Numbered from the stretch's first letter, positions 40,945-50,821 are shown. The stretch: 64,000 nucleotides of DNA from Solwaraspora sp. WMMD406 (GCF_029626025.1 NZ_JARUBF010000001.1:3782001-3846000), one strand, 5' to 3'. Translations and numbers: made by a program. Notes: generated by a model not told the origin, from the sequence alone.

Positions 40945-42681
40945 CACCCACATGGCGTCGAGCGAGTCGCCGGAGACGATCTGCTCGTCGACCAGCTTGT
41001 CGGCGAAGCGCGCCAGGTCGGCCACCGACGATTCCATGCCGCCGCCGAGGACCTTCCAGCTCACCTCGTCACCGCCGTACTCGTCGTTGCTGCCGTCGTA
41101 CAGGGTGGTCCGCCGTACCGAGGTGTCCGACAGATCCTCCGGACGCAGCGTGCCCAGGTCGTACGCGGCGGTCAGCTCCGTCTCGACCAGTTCCGCCACC
41201 GGCGTGCCGGTCGCTCCCTCCAGCGCCGCGCCGAGAATGGTGTAGCCGTGCGTGCTGTAGTGCGACGTGCCGACCGGGCAGACCAGATCACTGTCCCAGA
41301 AGGCGGCACCGGCGGCGGTGGCGTTGGCGTACCAGGAGGTAGCCAGGGTGTCGTCCTCCGCCTGCCACTGGGCGACGTCGGCCGCGTCCGCGCCGTCGTC
41401 GGCCTCCGTACCCGCGTAATGCCGTACGCAGGACCGGTTGCTGGCCACCTGCTCCACCGTGTATGCGTGATGGTTGGGAAGCCCCGGCACGTGATCCCGG
41501 ACGTCGTCGTCGGGTTCGATCTGCCCGTCCTCGGCCAGCCGCATGGTGAGTACGCCACCGACGCCCTTGGCCACCGAGGCGATCCGCATCACGTGCCCCG
41601 AGTCCAGCCACACGTCGTCGTCGACGTTGGCGTGCCCGAACCCGCGCAGGTAGAGGAACTTGCCGTCCTGCATGACCGCCACCGACACGCCGGGCATGTC
41701 CAGGCTGTCCATCTCGGACTGGATCAGGTTGTCCACGGAGCGGCGCAGCTTCCAGCCGGGCCGGTCGGAGTTCTGCCGCCAGATCCCGGCGTAGCGGGTG
41801 CCGTCGGCCGTCTCGTACCGTTCGAAGTTGATCACCCGGTAGCCCTCGTCGGCGTACCGGTGCCACCAGTTGACGTACTCCTGGCGGGTCAGATCACTGC
41901 GTACCCACCAGCCGCGATGGTTGACGTTCTCCACCCAGATGCCGGCGTACCGCTGGCCGGCGGGGGTGATCGCCGAGTCGACGACCAGCGACCGGTAGAC
42001 CCCCTGGTAGGCGTCGACCGCGTCCTGATACTCGGTCCGGGTGATCCCGGCGAGCAGCTTCCAGGCCAGGTTCTCGGCGTTGTCCACCCAGGTCACCGAG
42101 TAGCGGGTGCCGGCACCGGTCGGGTAGATGTCGACGTCGACCGGCAACCGGGTGCGCCGCTGCTCCTTGTAGTAGGCGAGGTACTCGTCGCCGGTCAGGT
42201 TGTACTTCATCGACCAGCCGTAGCCTTCGACGTTGCGTACCCAGGCGGCGGCGTAGTAGCGAACGTCGTCCTGGACGTAGGTCTCGAAGTCGACGAGCCG
42301 CATCCGGTCGTCCGCCGCCTTGACGAACTCGGTGTCGAACTCGGCCTTGGTCAGCTTGGTCCGCACCAGCCAGCCCCGGCCGTCGAGGTTGCGCTGGAAC
42401 ACCGCGCCGATGCGCCGCTCCTTGCCGTCCATGTCCACGTCGAGGTCGATGACCAGGTAACCGGCGGCAGCGTACTCGTCGAATCTGACCTGGAAGTCGG
42501 CGGGCGTCATGTCCCGTAACGACACCCAGCCGACCTCGTCGGGGTCGAAGGCCGCCGACGGCAGACCGGGATGGGCCGCCGCCGGGGTGACGGCGATGCC
42601 GGCCAGCGCGACCGCCGTCGTGACGGCGGCCACCGAGGCGAGTACGCGGCGAAACGGGCCGCGTGGGGGTCCGGATCTCAT
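40714..42681 (-). CDS. Secreted serine hydrolase: beta-lactamase fold with N-terminal WxxN repeat domain
   Basis: A 655-residue secreted protein. Signal peptide about 1-36 (VLASVAAVTTAVALAGIAVTPAAA). Residues about 45-320 carry at least five repeats around R-Y-A-x-I-W-x-x-N-x-x-x-x-x-W, resembling the N-terminal domain of polyglycine hydrolases. The class C beta-lactamase-like domain has Ser369-V-A-Lys372 (SxxK), a Tyr motif HYSTHGY and VGKNGGA as the KTG-like box. It probably acts on peptides or cell-wall material. Its 3' end is the right direct repeat of the 7-kb island and appears again at 33702. Confidence 0.87.
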   Translation of the reverse strand: MRSGPPRGPFRRVLASVAAVTTAVALAGIAVTPAAAHPGLPSAAFDPDEVGWVSLRDMTPADFQVRFDEYAAAGYLVIDLDVDMDGKERRIGAVFQRNLDGRGWLVRTKLTKAEFDTEFVKAADDRMRLVDFETYVQDDVRYYAAAWVRNVEGYGWSMKYNLTGDEYLAYYKEQRRTRLPVDVDIYPTGAGTRYSVTWVDNAENLAWKLLAGITRTEYQDAVDAYQGVYRSLVVDSAITPAGQRYAGIWVENVNHRGWWVRSDLTRQEYVNWWHRYADEGYRVINFERYETADGTRYAGIWRQNSDRPGWKLRRSVDNLIQSEMDSLDMPGVSVAVMQDGKFLYLRGFGHANVDDDVWLDSGHVMRIASVAKGVGGVLTMRLAEDGQIEPDDDVRDHVPGLPNHHAYTVEQVASNRSCVRHYAGTEADDGADAADVAQWQAEDDTLATSWYANATAAGAAFWDSDLVCPVGTSHYSTHGYTILGAALEGATGTPVAELVETELTAAYDLGTLRPEDLSDTSVRRTTLYDGSNDEYGGDEVSWKVLGGGMESSVADLARFADKLVDEQIVSGDSLDAMWVDTGWGYAYGWSIDTEDGHLRVGKNGGATGSTAYLQMYPDDGIVVAVLMNRADGVADNNRSEVLGTEIGSLVLNTLP

Positions 42682-42913
42682 CTCCTGCTGCTCCTCTCAC
42701 GGGGTCCGACAGGTGCCGGACACCGATAGGAGGACCAGCCACCGCGACCGCCAACAACTTTCGCGCCACCGGGCGAACTGCGTAACTAGTTGGCATTTGC
42801 ACCGTTTAACCCGACGTACGCCGTGGTGCGGCCGCAGCCGGCGGCCGTACCCGGTGTGTGCCCGGTGCACCCCCGGCGTGCGCGTCCTGGACCGCGAGCG
42901 AAGGAGCCAGCCC

Positions 42914-44038
42914 GTGACCCGCGTGATGACCGTGGTCGGCACCCGGCCGGAGATCATCCGGCTGTCCCGGGTGATGGACCGGCTCGACCGTACGGTGGAG
43001 CACGTGCTCGTGCACACCGGGCAGAACTGGGACACGTCGCTGTCCGACGTCTTCTTCACCGAGCTGCGCCTGCGCGCGCCGGACCGGTCCCTCGGCGTCG
43101 ACACCACATCCCTGGGCCGGGTGCTCGGCGGCGTGCTGGTCGGCGTCGAGGACGCGATCACCGAACACCAACCCGACGCGCTGCTGATCCTCGGCGACAC
43201 CAACAGCGCCATCGCCGCGCTGATGGCCCGCCGGATGCGGGTGCCGGTCTACCACATGGAAGCCGGCAACCGCTGCTTCGACCTCAACGTGCCGGAGGAA
43301 ACCAACCGCCGCCTCGTCGACCACGTCTCCGACTTCAACCTGGTCTACACCGAACACGCCCGGCGTAACCTGCTCGCCGAAGGCCTGCACCCGCGCCGGA
43401 TCCTGCACACCGGCTCACCGATGCGCGAGGTCCTCGACCACTACCAGGCCGACATCGCCCGGTCCACCGTGCTCGACCAGCTGGCCCTCACCCCCGGCGG
43501 ATACTTCGTCGTCAGCGCCCACCGCGAGGAGAACGTCGACCGCCCCGACCGGCTGCACCGGCTGCTCGACTGCCTGCGGGCGGTCCGCGACGAATGGCGG
43601 CTGCCGGTGCTGGTCTCCACCCATCCCCGTACCCGCAAACGGTTGGAAGCGTTGGCGACCGACCCGACCAGCCTCGACGGCATCACCTTCCACGAACCGT
43701 TCGGCCTGTTCGACTACGTCAGCCTGCAGCGCGCCGCCCGGTGCACGCTGTCCGACAGCGGCACCATCAGCGAAGAGGCGGCGATCCTCGGCTTCCCGGC
43801 GGTGACCCTGCGCAACTCGATGGAACGGCCCGAGGCGCTCGACGCCGGCGGCATCATCATGACCGGACTCGACCCGTACGGGGTGCTGGAGGCGGTCCGG
43901 GTGACCGTCGACCAGGTGGCCGCCGCCGGGGTGCCGTGCCCGGCGGACTACCAGGTGCCCGACACGTCGCGGCGGGTCGTCGACTTCATCCTGTCCACCG
44001 TCCGCCGGCATCACGAGTGGGCCGGGCTGCGGCGGTGA
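42914..44038 (+). CDS. fnlC: UDP-sugar 2-epimerase, FnlC/CapG/WbjD type
   Basis: A 374-residue non-hydrolysing 2-epimerase of the WecB superfamily. The start TVVGTRPEIIRLSRVM and the middle MEAGNRCFDLNVPEETNRR plus YTEHARRNLLAEGLH match the FnlC/CapG/WbjD subgroup rather than plain WecB. That subgroup performs the last step from UDP-GlcNAc to UDP-N-acetyl-L-fucosamine or L-quinovosamine. GTG 42914 follows AAGGAG at 7 nt; the frame is open further upstream. It opens the polysaccharide locus on the plus strand, with the first two pathway enzymes at 53.6-55.7 kb. Confidence 0.88.
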   Translation: MTRVMTVVGTRPEIIRLSRVMDRLDRTVEHVLVHTGQNWDTSLSDVFFTELRLRAPDRSLGVDTTSLGRVLGGVLVGVEDAITEHQPDALLILGDTNSAIAALMARRMRVPVYHMEAGNRCFDLNVPEETNRRLVDHVSDFNLVYTEHARRNLLAEGLHPRRILHTGSPMREVLDHYQADIARSTVLDQLALTPGGYFVVSAHREENVDRPDRLHRLLDCLRAVRDEWRLPVLVSTHPRTRKRLEALATDPTSLDGITFHEPFGLFDYVSLQRAARCTLSDSGTISEEAAILGFPAVTLRNSMERPEALDAGGIIMTGLDPYGVLEAVRVTVDQVAAAGVPCPADYQVPDTSRRVVDFILSTVRRHHEWAGLRR

Positions 44039-44070
44039 CGGCACGGCCCGGACGGACCGGGGGAGAAGCG

Positions 44071-45312
44071 ATGGCGACCGAGGCGACCCGATACGCCGGA
44101 GCGGACGCCGATCTGCCGGGTGCTGACCTGCCGGACGCCGATCTGCCGGACGCCGACGTGCCAGTGGCCACCTACCGGGTGGTCGCCACCGCCGGGTCGT
44201 TCGAGCCCGGGTTCCGGGGCGGCGGCCCGATCCGGTCGCTGCGGTTCATCCTGGACACGCTGCCCGACGACCTCGACGTCACGTTGGTGACCCGCGACCG
44301 GGACCTGGGAGCCTCGACGCCGTACCCGGGGCTGTCCGGTGAGATTGTGCGCCGTGACGACCGCAGCGCGGTCTTCTACCTCGACCCGGTCGATCCCCGG
44401 CACTGGGTACGGATGCTCCGGCTGATCCGGTCGCGGCCGGTCGACCTGCTGTACGTCAACAGTCTGTGGTCGCTGTTCTCGGTCGTGCCGATCCTGGCGG
44501 TCGCGCTGCGGCTGATCCGGGTCCGGGCGATCCTGCTCGCGCCACGGGGTGAGCTGTCACCGGGTGCGCTGGCCATCAAGCGGGCCAAGAAGCGGCTGTT
44601 CCTGGCGCTGTGGGCGCCGGTGCTGCGTCGGCTCGACGTACGGTGGCAGGCCTGCAGCCACCTGGAGGAGGAGCAGATCCTGGCCCACCTGCCGTGGGCG
44701 CGGGTCATGGTCAACGGCAACGAGAGCCCGATCCCGGACCGGCCCGCACCGCCGGTCGTCCCGCACCACGGACCGCTGCGGCTGGTCTTCGTCGGGCGGG
44801 TGTCGCCGATGAAGAACCTGGAAGTCGCGCTGGCGGCGGTGGCCGCCGTACGCCAGCCGGTCGAGTTTGACGTGTTCGGCCCGATCGAGGACGAACGGTA
44901 CTGGGCCCGCTGCCGGGACGTGCTGGCGTCGACGCCGGGACATGTACGGGTCCGCTACCTCGGCGAATTGGCGGCCGACGAGGTGTTGGACACCTTCAGC
45001 CGCTACGACGCGTTCCTGTTTCCGACCCTCGGCGAGAACTACGGCCACGTGATCCTGGAGAGCCTGGCGGCCGGATGCCCGGTCGTCTGCTCCGACGCGA
45101 CACCGTTCAGCGCGTTGATCTCCGACGCCGCCGGAGTGGTCGTCGACCCGGTGACGACCGCCGAGCTGACCGCCGTGGTGGAGCGGCTGGCCGCCCGCCC
45201 GGCCGGGGAACGGGCCGAGGCGAAGGAGATCGCGGCACGGCGCTACCGGCGGTGGCGGCAGGAGGCCCAGGACCTCAACGTGCTGGACCACGCCCGGCAG
45301 TTCTGCGGCTGA
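44071..45312 (+). CDS. GT4 glycosyltransferase
   Basis: A 413-residue GT-B transferase. After an N-terminal DADLP repeat stretch (about 11-31), the acceptor domain begins GSFEPGFRGGGPIRSLRF. The donor domain has LVFVGRVSPMKNLEVAL, FDVFGPIEDERYW and the EX7E motif in FPTLGENYGHVILESLAAG. It probably adds one sugar of the repeat unit at the cytoplasmic membrane face. ATG 44071 follows GGGGGAGAAG. It is 32 bp after the epimerase gene and 13 bp before the acyltransferase, so these form one transcript. Confidence 0.87.
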   Translation: MATEATRYAGADADLPGADLPDADLPDADVPVATYRVVATAGSFEPGFRGGGPIRSLRFILDTLPDDLDVTLVTRDRDLGASTPYPGLSGEIVRRDDRSAVFYLDPVDPRHWVRMLRLIRSRPVDLLYVNSLWSLFSVVPILAVALRLIRVRAILLAPRGELSPGALAIKRAKKRLFLALWAPVLRRLDVRWQACSHLEEEQILAHLPWARVMVNGNESPIPDRPAPPVVPHHGPLRLVFVGRVSPMKNLEVALAAVAAVRQPVEFDVFGPIEDERYWARCRDVLASTPGHVRVRYLGELAADEVLDTFSRYDAFLFPTLGENYGHVILESLAAGCPVVCSDATPFSALISDAAGVVVDPVTTAELTAVVERLAARPAGERAEAKEIAARRYRRWRQEAQDLNVLDHARQFCG

Positions 45313-45325
45313 AGGAGACGGACTG

Positions 45326-45865
45326 GTGTTCAGTCGAACCAGGACGGTGGTTCGCCGGGTGCGCGACCATCTGGCCGCCACCCGGGACCCGGAGGCGTTC
45401 GTCCGGTCCCTCGGGGTCAACCTGACCGGCCGGGTCAGATTCTACGGGGTCAGCCGGGCCATGTTCGGCTCGGAGCCGTGGCTGATCACCATCGGGGACA
45501 ACGTCTACATCACCTCCGAGGTGCAGTTCGTGACCCACGACGGCGGTACGTTGATCCTGCGCAAGGACCATCCGGAGCTGGACTGGACGGCCCCGATCAC
45601 CATCGGCGACGACGTCTACATCGGCATGCGCGCGATGATCCTGGCCGGGGTGACCATCGGCAACCGGTGCGTCATCGGCGCGGGATCGGTCGTCACCCGC
45701 GACATCCCGGACAACACCGTGGCCGCCGGGGTGCCGGCCCGGCCGCTGCGCAGCACCGACGAATACCTGGAGCGGCTGCGCGCCAAGTCGCTCGGTATCG
45801 GACACCTGCCCGTCCCGGCCAAACACGAGGCGATGAAACGGATCTACGGCGTGACCACCGGCTGA
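45326..45865 (+). CDS. Hexapeptide-repeat acyltransferase
   Basis: A 179-residue left-handed beta-helix acyltransferase of the LacA/CapG-acetyltransferase type. The repeats run from TIGDNVYITSEVQFVTHDGG to ITIGDDVYIGMRAMILAGVTIGNRCVIGAGSVVTRDIPDNTVAAGVPA (read in pieces). It likely O- or N-acylates a sugar of the polysaccharide with acetyl-CoA. GTG 45326 follows GAAGGAG. Convergent with the next gene. Confidence 0.88.
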   Translation: MFSRTRTVVRRVRDHLAATRDPEAFVRSLGVNLTGRVRFYGVSRAMFGSEPWLITIGDNVYITSEVQFVTHDGGTLILRKDHPELDWTAPITIGDDVYIGMRAMILAGVTIGNRCVIGAGSVVTRDIPDNTVAAGVPARPLRSTDEYLERLRAKSLGIGHLPVPAKHEAMKRIYGVTTG

Positions 45866-45904
45866 GCCGGCCGCGCGGTCGAGCCGGCCACGCGCGCTTG
45901 ACCG

Positions 45905-47932
45905 TCACGCCCGCCGGTAGGCGACCCGTGGGGTGGGGAACTGGTGCACACCGCCGAGTGTGACCGCGCCGAGAGTGCCGGCGACGCCGGCCACCTCGTA
46001 CCCGAACCGGTCACCGGACATCGCCGCCGCGCTGGTCCCCAGGTTGAGGACGGTGGCGCTGCCGACGCCGCTGGTCCGCACCGTCGGCGGGGTGGTCCCG
46101 GTGACCTGCCAGACGATGCCGTACCAGTGCCAGCCGGCGGGCAGCAGCACGGGCGCACCCAGCGTGGACTCCTTGACCCCGATGGTGTTCACCGCGAGGG
46201 TGCCGAAGTCGGCGATCGGGCCGCCCGACGCGGGCCGGCCGGTCGTCGGGTCGTGGGCGTAGACGCCGTGGCGCAGCACACCGGTGCCGGCGGTCGTCAC
46301 CTCGACGCACACCCGGTCCACCGGGGTGGCTTCGGCCAGATACACCGGGTAGAGCAGGAGCCGCTGGAACGCGCCGGTCCAGGTGGTCGTCTGGGTCTTG
46401 CCGGCCAACGGCAGGAAGTAGCTGCCGACGCCGTACGTCGCCCCGGGCAGCGGCTGCGGGCTGGCCTGGTCGAGTTCCGCGCGCCACAGCCCGTAGCCGG
46501 GGGAGACCGGCACCTGGTACGGGATGCCGTCGGTCGGTACCCGCTCCGGCACCGTGAGGTTGGTCGGACCTGCCGTGATCAACCGTCGGTACGCCAGCGT
46601 CGGCGCCGCCATCCGGGCCTGGGCGACGGTGCCGACCCGTTCGATGATCACGAAGTCGTGGTCGCCGGTGGAGACGACGATCTCGGTGGCCGCCGAGGGC
46701 GGGGCGAGATAGCGCCGGTACGCCGTACCGGTCACCGATTGGCCGGCCTGCAGGGTGCGGCCCCAAACCAGCTGGGGATAGTTCTTCTTCAAGCTGGAGC
46801 TGACGAACCAGCTCTTGGCCGTGGTGTACCGGACCCGGGTCTCGGGTTGCCCGTCGTCGATCGGCAGCAGTCCGACGGCGATGCCCCACTGCTGCGCCCC
46901 GGCGCTGGTGACCGCCCACTGGGTCATGCTGGCCACCGGCATCGTCGGATCCCGCAACACCGCCGGGGTGAAGTCGGTCAGGGTGGCGAGGGTGTCGATG
47001 GTGGCCCAGGCTGACCAGTTGAGGCCGCCGGCGACGCCGACGTTCGGCACGAACTGGCGGCGGCTGCCGCCGGCCGGGGCGGTCAGCGCCGAGCTCTGGG
47101 TGACGCCGGCGTTGAGGGTGAACCGGTCGAGCGCGGTCACCGTCTGGGTGACCAGCAGTCCGCCGGTCGACCAGCGGTAGAGGTTGTCGATCCGGCACAG
47201 CGACGGGATCCGGGCCATGATCGTGGCGATCGGGGTGCCGACGTTCGCCTGCGCGGTGTCGATCATGCCCCGGTAGGAGGGGATGACGTACGACTCGCGG
47301 ATCCGCAGCTCCTGGCCGGTGGACCGGCCGTCGGGCACCGGTCGGCCGTCGAGTTCGACGGTCACGACGTGCGAGTGGGTGGCCGGTCGGATCTGCACGT
47401 CGGGCGTCACGCTGGTGATCGGTACGGTGGTCCGGTTGGTGGCGCCCGCGACGTGGGTCAGCGGTGCCGCCGGCCGGGCCCGTACCCCTTGGGCGATGCC
47501 GTCGACGATCGTGTACGGGTTGCCGAACAGCAGACTGTTGGCGTTGGTGACGGCCAGCAGGGTGAAGGTCCGGGTGCCGTCGGTCCATCGGGAGCCCACG
47601 TCGGCGGCGGTCTTGCGGTGGGCGGTGACGGTGATCTGGCAGCCGATGTTGTAGCCGTGGTTGCCGCCGACGTACGACCAGCCGGTGTTGATCGGGCAGT
47701 TGTCGTCGGAGGTGTCGTGGATCCGGGTGCCGACGGCGGACATGACCGGCCACACCTGGGCGTCGGTGGCGCTCGACGGCACGAGGGTGACCTGCGGTAG
47801 CCCGGAGTGCCACATGCCGACCATCGCTTCGGCGTAGGCCAGGTTTGCGGGCATCACCAGGTCCCGGGTGGCGTCGAACCGCGATCTGATGGACATCAGG
47901 GCGTTGGATCGGTACACGGTCAGGCCGGTCAT
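45905..47932 (-). CDS. Unknown 675-residue beta-rich protein inside the polysaccharide locus
   Basis: I do not recognise this 675-residue protein. It is rich in Thr, Val, Gly and Pro with few Lys, beta-strand predicted throughout, and has no signal peptide or membrane segment. The N-terminus (RSRFDATRDLVMPANLAYAEAMVG) is the only clear helix; GGNHGYNIGCQITV and DDNCPINTGWSYVG contain Cys and His. The C-terminal third (GLWRAELDQ, TWTGAFQRLLLYPVYL, LRHGVYAHDPTTGRP) resembles carbohydrate- or receptor-binding beta-sandwich repeats as in tail-fibre-like proteins. It could be a lyase, a binding protein or an acquired phage gene. ATG 47932 was chosen over 47947 for GAGGG spacing. Confidence 0.7.
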   Translation of the reverse strand: MTGLTVYRSNALMSIRSRFDATRDLVMPANLAYAEAMVGMWHSGLPQVTLVPSSATDAQVWPVMSAVGTRIHDTSDDNCPINTGWSYVGGNHGYNIGCQITVTAHRKTAADVGSRWTDGTRTFTLLAVTNANSLLFGNPYTIVDGIAQGVRARPAAPLTHVAGATNRTTVPITSVTPDVQIRPATHSHVVTVELDGRPVPDGRSTGQELRIRESYVIPSYRGMIDTAQANVGTPIATIMARIPSLCRIDNLYRWSTGGLLVTQTVTALDRFTLNAGVTQSSALTAPAGGSRRQFVPNVGVAGGLNWSAWATIDTLATLTDFTPAVLRDPTMPVASMTQWAVTSAGAQQWGIAVGLLPIDDGQPETRVRYTTAKSWFVSSSLKKNYPQLVWGRTLQAGQSVTGTAYRRYLAPPSAATEIVVSTGDHDFVIIERVGTVAQARMAAPTLAYRRLITAGPTNLTVPERVPTDGIPYQVPVSPGYGLWRAELDQASPQPLPGATYGVGSYFLPLAGKTQTTTWTGAFQRLLLYPVYLAEATPVDRVCVEVTTAGTGVLRHGVYAHDPTTGRPASGGPIADFGTLAVNTIGVKESTLGAPVLLPAGWHWYGIVWQVTGTTPPTVRTSGVGSATVLNLGTSAAAMSGDRFGYEVAGVAGTLGAVTLGGVHQFPTPRVAYRRA

Positions 47933-48103
47933 GGTCGGCACCCTCACAACTCAGAGCAATTGTGCGACTACTATGCGCTGCCGTTGTGGGGTGGCGGTGA
48001 GTCGTGTCGGCTCCCTGACTGGACAAAATGCGCTTTGCACCCGTAACGGATAGTCGTCCTCGCTCGATGTACCGGTGAGCGGGCCACGTACCGAGGGGAT
48101 TGC

Positions 48104-49564
48104 ATGCGCGTTCCGACCGCCGAGCCGACTGCCCCGGTCAGCCCGGTCAGCCCGATCGCTGCGGCCGCTCCGGTCGGCGAACCCGACACACCACGCCAGC
48201 GGGAACGCGCGATCACCATCGGCATCGCCACCGCGATGGTGGCGAAAGGCGTCGGGCTGGCCGCGCCACTGGTCATCACCCCCGCCTGCTTCCGATACCT
48301 CGGCGAACAGCGCTACGGCCTGTGGATGGCGGTCACCGCGCTCACCGGGATGGCCTGGTTCGCCGACCTGGGGCTGGGCAACGGCCTGCTGACCCGGCTC
48401 AGCCACCTCGGCGACGACGTCCGGCAGCAGGCCAGGGAAATCTCCAGCGCGTTCGCCACCGTCGGCGCGGTCGCGGCGGCCCTGCTCGGCGGACTCGTCC
48501 TGGTCGACCCGTCGGTGCCCTGGGACCGGCTGTTCGGCGTCACCGACCCGACCGTCGCCGCCGAGACGTCCGCCGTGGTCCTGCTCTGCTTCGGTGCCTT
48601 CGCCGTCAACATCCCGTTCTCGTTGATCCACCGGATCCAGTACGCCGACGGACAGGTCGTGCAGAGCAGTGTCTGGCAGTCGGCCGGATCCCTGGCCGCC
48701 ATGGTCGGCGTCCTCGTCGCCATCGCCGCCGGCTGGGCTCCCCTCGGGGTCATCGCCTGCGCGGTGCTGGCCGTACCAGTGACCAACGCGCTCAACACCG
48801 TGGTCTACTTCGGCATCCAGCAGCCCGCCAAGCGGCCGCGCCCGCGCCTCGTACACCGGGCGACCGCCGCCGGCCTGCTCCGGCTCGGCCTGCAGTTCTT
48901 CGCCCTCACCGCCATGTCGTCGGTCGCGCTCAACATGGACAGCCCGTTGGTGGCCAACGTCCTGGGACTCACCGTGGCGGCGCACTACGCGGTCGCCGTG
49001 AAGCTCTTCGGCGTCCTGTCGGTGTTCGTCGGACTCGTCGGGATGACGCTCTGGCCGGTCAACGGCGCCGCGCTGACCCGCGGCGAGGTTACCTGGGTAC
49101 GCCGGCACACCCGCCGGATGGTGGCGCTCTACGCGACGATCGTCGGGACGGTCGGCGTCGCGCTGGTCGCCTGGGGCCACCAGCTGATCGACCTGTGGGT
49201 CGGCGGTGTCGACCCGTCGACCGTGTCGGTCGCGGTCCTCGCCGGACTCGCCGGCTGGTCGGTACTGGTGGCGGTCACGTCCCCGCTGATCCTGGTCCAG
49301 AACAGCATCGGCCTGCTCCGTCCGCAGTTCCTCGGCTGGGGATCGTTCCTGCTGCTGGCGACCGCACTCAAGATCTGGGGACTGCACCACGTCGGGCTCG
49401 TCGCCGTGCCGACGGCGGCGTGCGTCGCCTACCTGCTCACCATGGCGCCAGCCGCTGTCGTCGGCTACCGGCGGGCGCTGCGCGTCAGCCAACCACACCA
49501 CGACCGGGACGTGCCGGCCCGGTCGCCAGACAAAGGGGAGCCACGTGTCCGAGCCGGTGGTTGA
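48104..49564 (+). CDS. wzx: Wzx-type polysaccharide flippase
   Basis: A 486-residue membrane protein of the MOP/PST family with about 12-14 transmembrane helices (from IATAMVAKGVGLAAPLVITPACF onward). The RYLGEQRYGLWMAVTAL and FADLGLGNGLLTRLS segments are typical of Wzx flippases. It would move the lipid-linked repeat unit across the membrane. A roughly 30-residue Pro/Ala N-terminal tail is unusual. ATG 48104 follows GAGGGGA. It overlaps the next GT gene by 20 bp. Confidence 0.9.
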   Translation: MRVPTAEPTAPVSPVSPIAAAAPVGEPDTPRQRERAITIGIATAMVAKGVGLAAPLVITPACFRYLGEQRYGLWMAVTALTGMAWFADLGLGNGLLTRLSHLGDDVRQQAREISSAFATVGAVAAALLGGLVLVDPSVPWDRLFGVTDPTVAAETSAVVLLCFGAFAVNIPFSLIHRIQYADGQVVQSSVWQSAGSLAAMVGVLVAIAAGWAPLGVIACAVLAVPVTNALNTVVYFGIQQPAKRPRPRLVHRATAAGLLRLGLQFFALTAMSSVALNMDSPLVANVLGLTVAAHYAVAVKLFGVLSVFVGLVGMTLWPVNGAALTRGEVTWVRRHTRRMVALYATIVGTVGVALVAWGHQLIDLWVGGVDPSTVSVAVLAGLAGWSVLVAVTSPLILVQNSIGLLRPQFLGWGSFLLLATALKIWGLHHVGLVAVPTAACVAYLLTMAPAAVVGYRRALRVSQPHHDRDVPARSPDKGEPRVRAGG

Positions 49565-50816
49565 CGACCACGCTGTCGACAACGCTGCGGTCGACGACGA
49601 CCCCGGTGGCGCCGATCGCCGTACGGGCGGCTGCCGGGTGCTGCGGGTCGTCAGCGCCCTCAACTACGGCGGTACGGAGATCCGCACCGCCGAACTGCTG
49701 CCCCGCCTCGCCGAAGCCGGCACCGAGATGCATCTGGTGACGCTCAGCGACCGGATCGGTCCGGGGCCGCTGGCCGGCGTCGTCGACCGGTGCGGCGGCT
49801 CGGTCACCCCGATCCCGCTCGACCAGCGGTTTCCCCTCCGGTTCCACCGTCTGCTGCGCCGCCTGCGCCCCGACGTGGTGCACGTCGACTGCGCCAACTT
49901 CTCCGGCGTGCCGCTCACGCTCGCCCGACTCGCCGGAGTGCCGGGCCGTGTCGCCCACTTCCGGGGCGACGACAACCAGCCCCGTACCCTGCCCCGGCGC
50001 GTCGTCCGGTGGGCCGGCGGGCGGCTGCTGCGGGCCGGCGCCACCGACATCCTCGGCGTCTCGCCGAGCTCGCTGACCTTCGGCTACCGCCCCGACTGGG
50101 CCGACGACCCCCGCTGCCAGGTCGTCCTCAACGGACTCGACCTCGACCGGCTTCGCCAGCCCAGCGACTGCGACCTGCGGACCATGATCGGCGCCGGGGC
50201 GGGGGACCTGGTCTGCGTCAGCGTCGGGCGGGGCTCCCCGGAGAAGCGACGCTGGCTGATCCCGCCCGTCCTGGCCGCCCTGCGCGCCGAGGGGGTGTCC
50301 GCGCACGCCGTACTCGTCGGTCCGGGCGAGGCCGGCGACGACGCCCGGGTCCGGGCGGCCGCCGCCGCCGGCGTCGCCGACCGGGTCCACCTGCTCGGCG
50401 CGCGCGACGACGTGGGCGGACTGCTGCGCCAGGCCGACGTGGTCATCCATCCCTCCTGCCTGGAAGGAATGCCCGGGGGCGTCCTGGAACCGGTCGCGCT
50501 CGGCATCGGGACCGTGGCCTGCGACCTGCCCGGGGTGCGGTTCATCCGCGACCACCTGCCCGGCGTCACCATCGTCGACATCGACGCCGCGCCACAGGTG
50601 TGGGCGGCGGCGGTGCTCGTCGCCGCCGCGCACACGACGGCGACCGATCCGACCGACGCGGTCGACCGATTCGACCGCAGCGTCTTCGCCATCGACACGG
50701 CCGCCGCCACCCACCTGGAGATCTACCGACGCCACAGACGGCATCGGACCAGCCCCACGCCACAGCCTCAGCACGTACGACCCCAGGGTCGGCCGCCGGT
50801 CGACTCGGAACGGTGA
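49545..50816 (+). CDS. GT4 glycosyltransferase
   Basis: A 423-residue GT-B transferase. VLRVVSALNYGGTEIRTAELLPRL (about 32-55) is the acceptor-domain start; the donor domain has VCVSVGRGSPEKRRWLI, LVGPGEAGDDARV and HPSCLEGMPGGVLEPVALG (EX7E type). The start overlaps the flippase stop, with AAAGGGGAG upstream. The N-terminal 28 residues and C-terminal 35 residues are low-complexity. It belongs to the repeat-unit assembly set. Confidence 0.87.
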   Translation: MSEPVVDDHAVDNAAVDDDPGGADRRTGGCRVLRVVSALNYGGTEIRTAELLPRLAEAGTEMHLVTLSDRIGPGPLAGVVDRCGGSVTPIPLDQRFPLRFHRLLRRLRPDVVHVDCANFSGVPLTLARLAGVPGRVAHFRGDDNQPRTLPRRVVRWAGGRLLRAGATDILGVSPSSLTFGYRPDWADDPRCQVVLNGLDLDRLRQPSDCDLRTMIGAGAGDLVCVSVGRGSPEKRRWLIPPVLAALRAEGVSAHAVLVGPGEAGDDARVRAAAAAGVADRVHLLGARDDVGGLLRQADVVIHPSCLEGMPGGVLEPVALGIGTVACDLPGVRFIRDHLPGVTIVDIDAAPQVWAAAVLVAAAHTTATDPTDAVDRFDRSVFAIDTAAATHLEIYRRHRRHRTSPTPQPQHVRPQGRPPVDSER

Positions 50817-50821
50817 GAACG

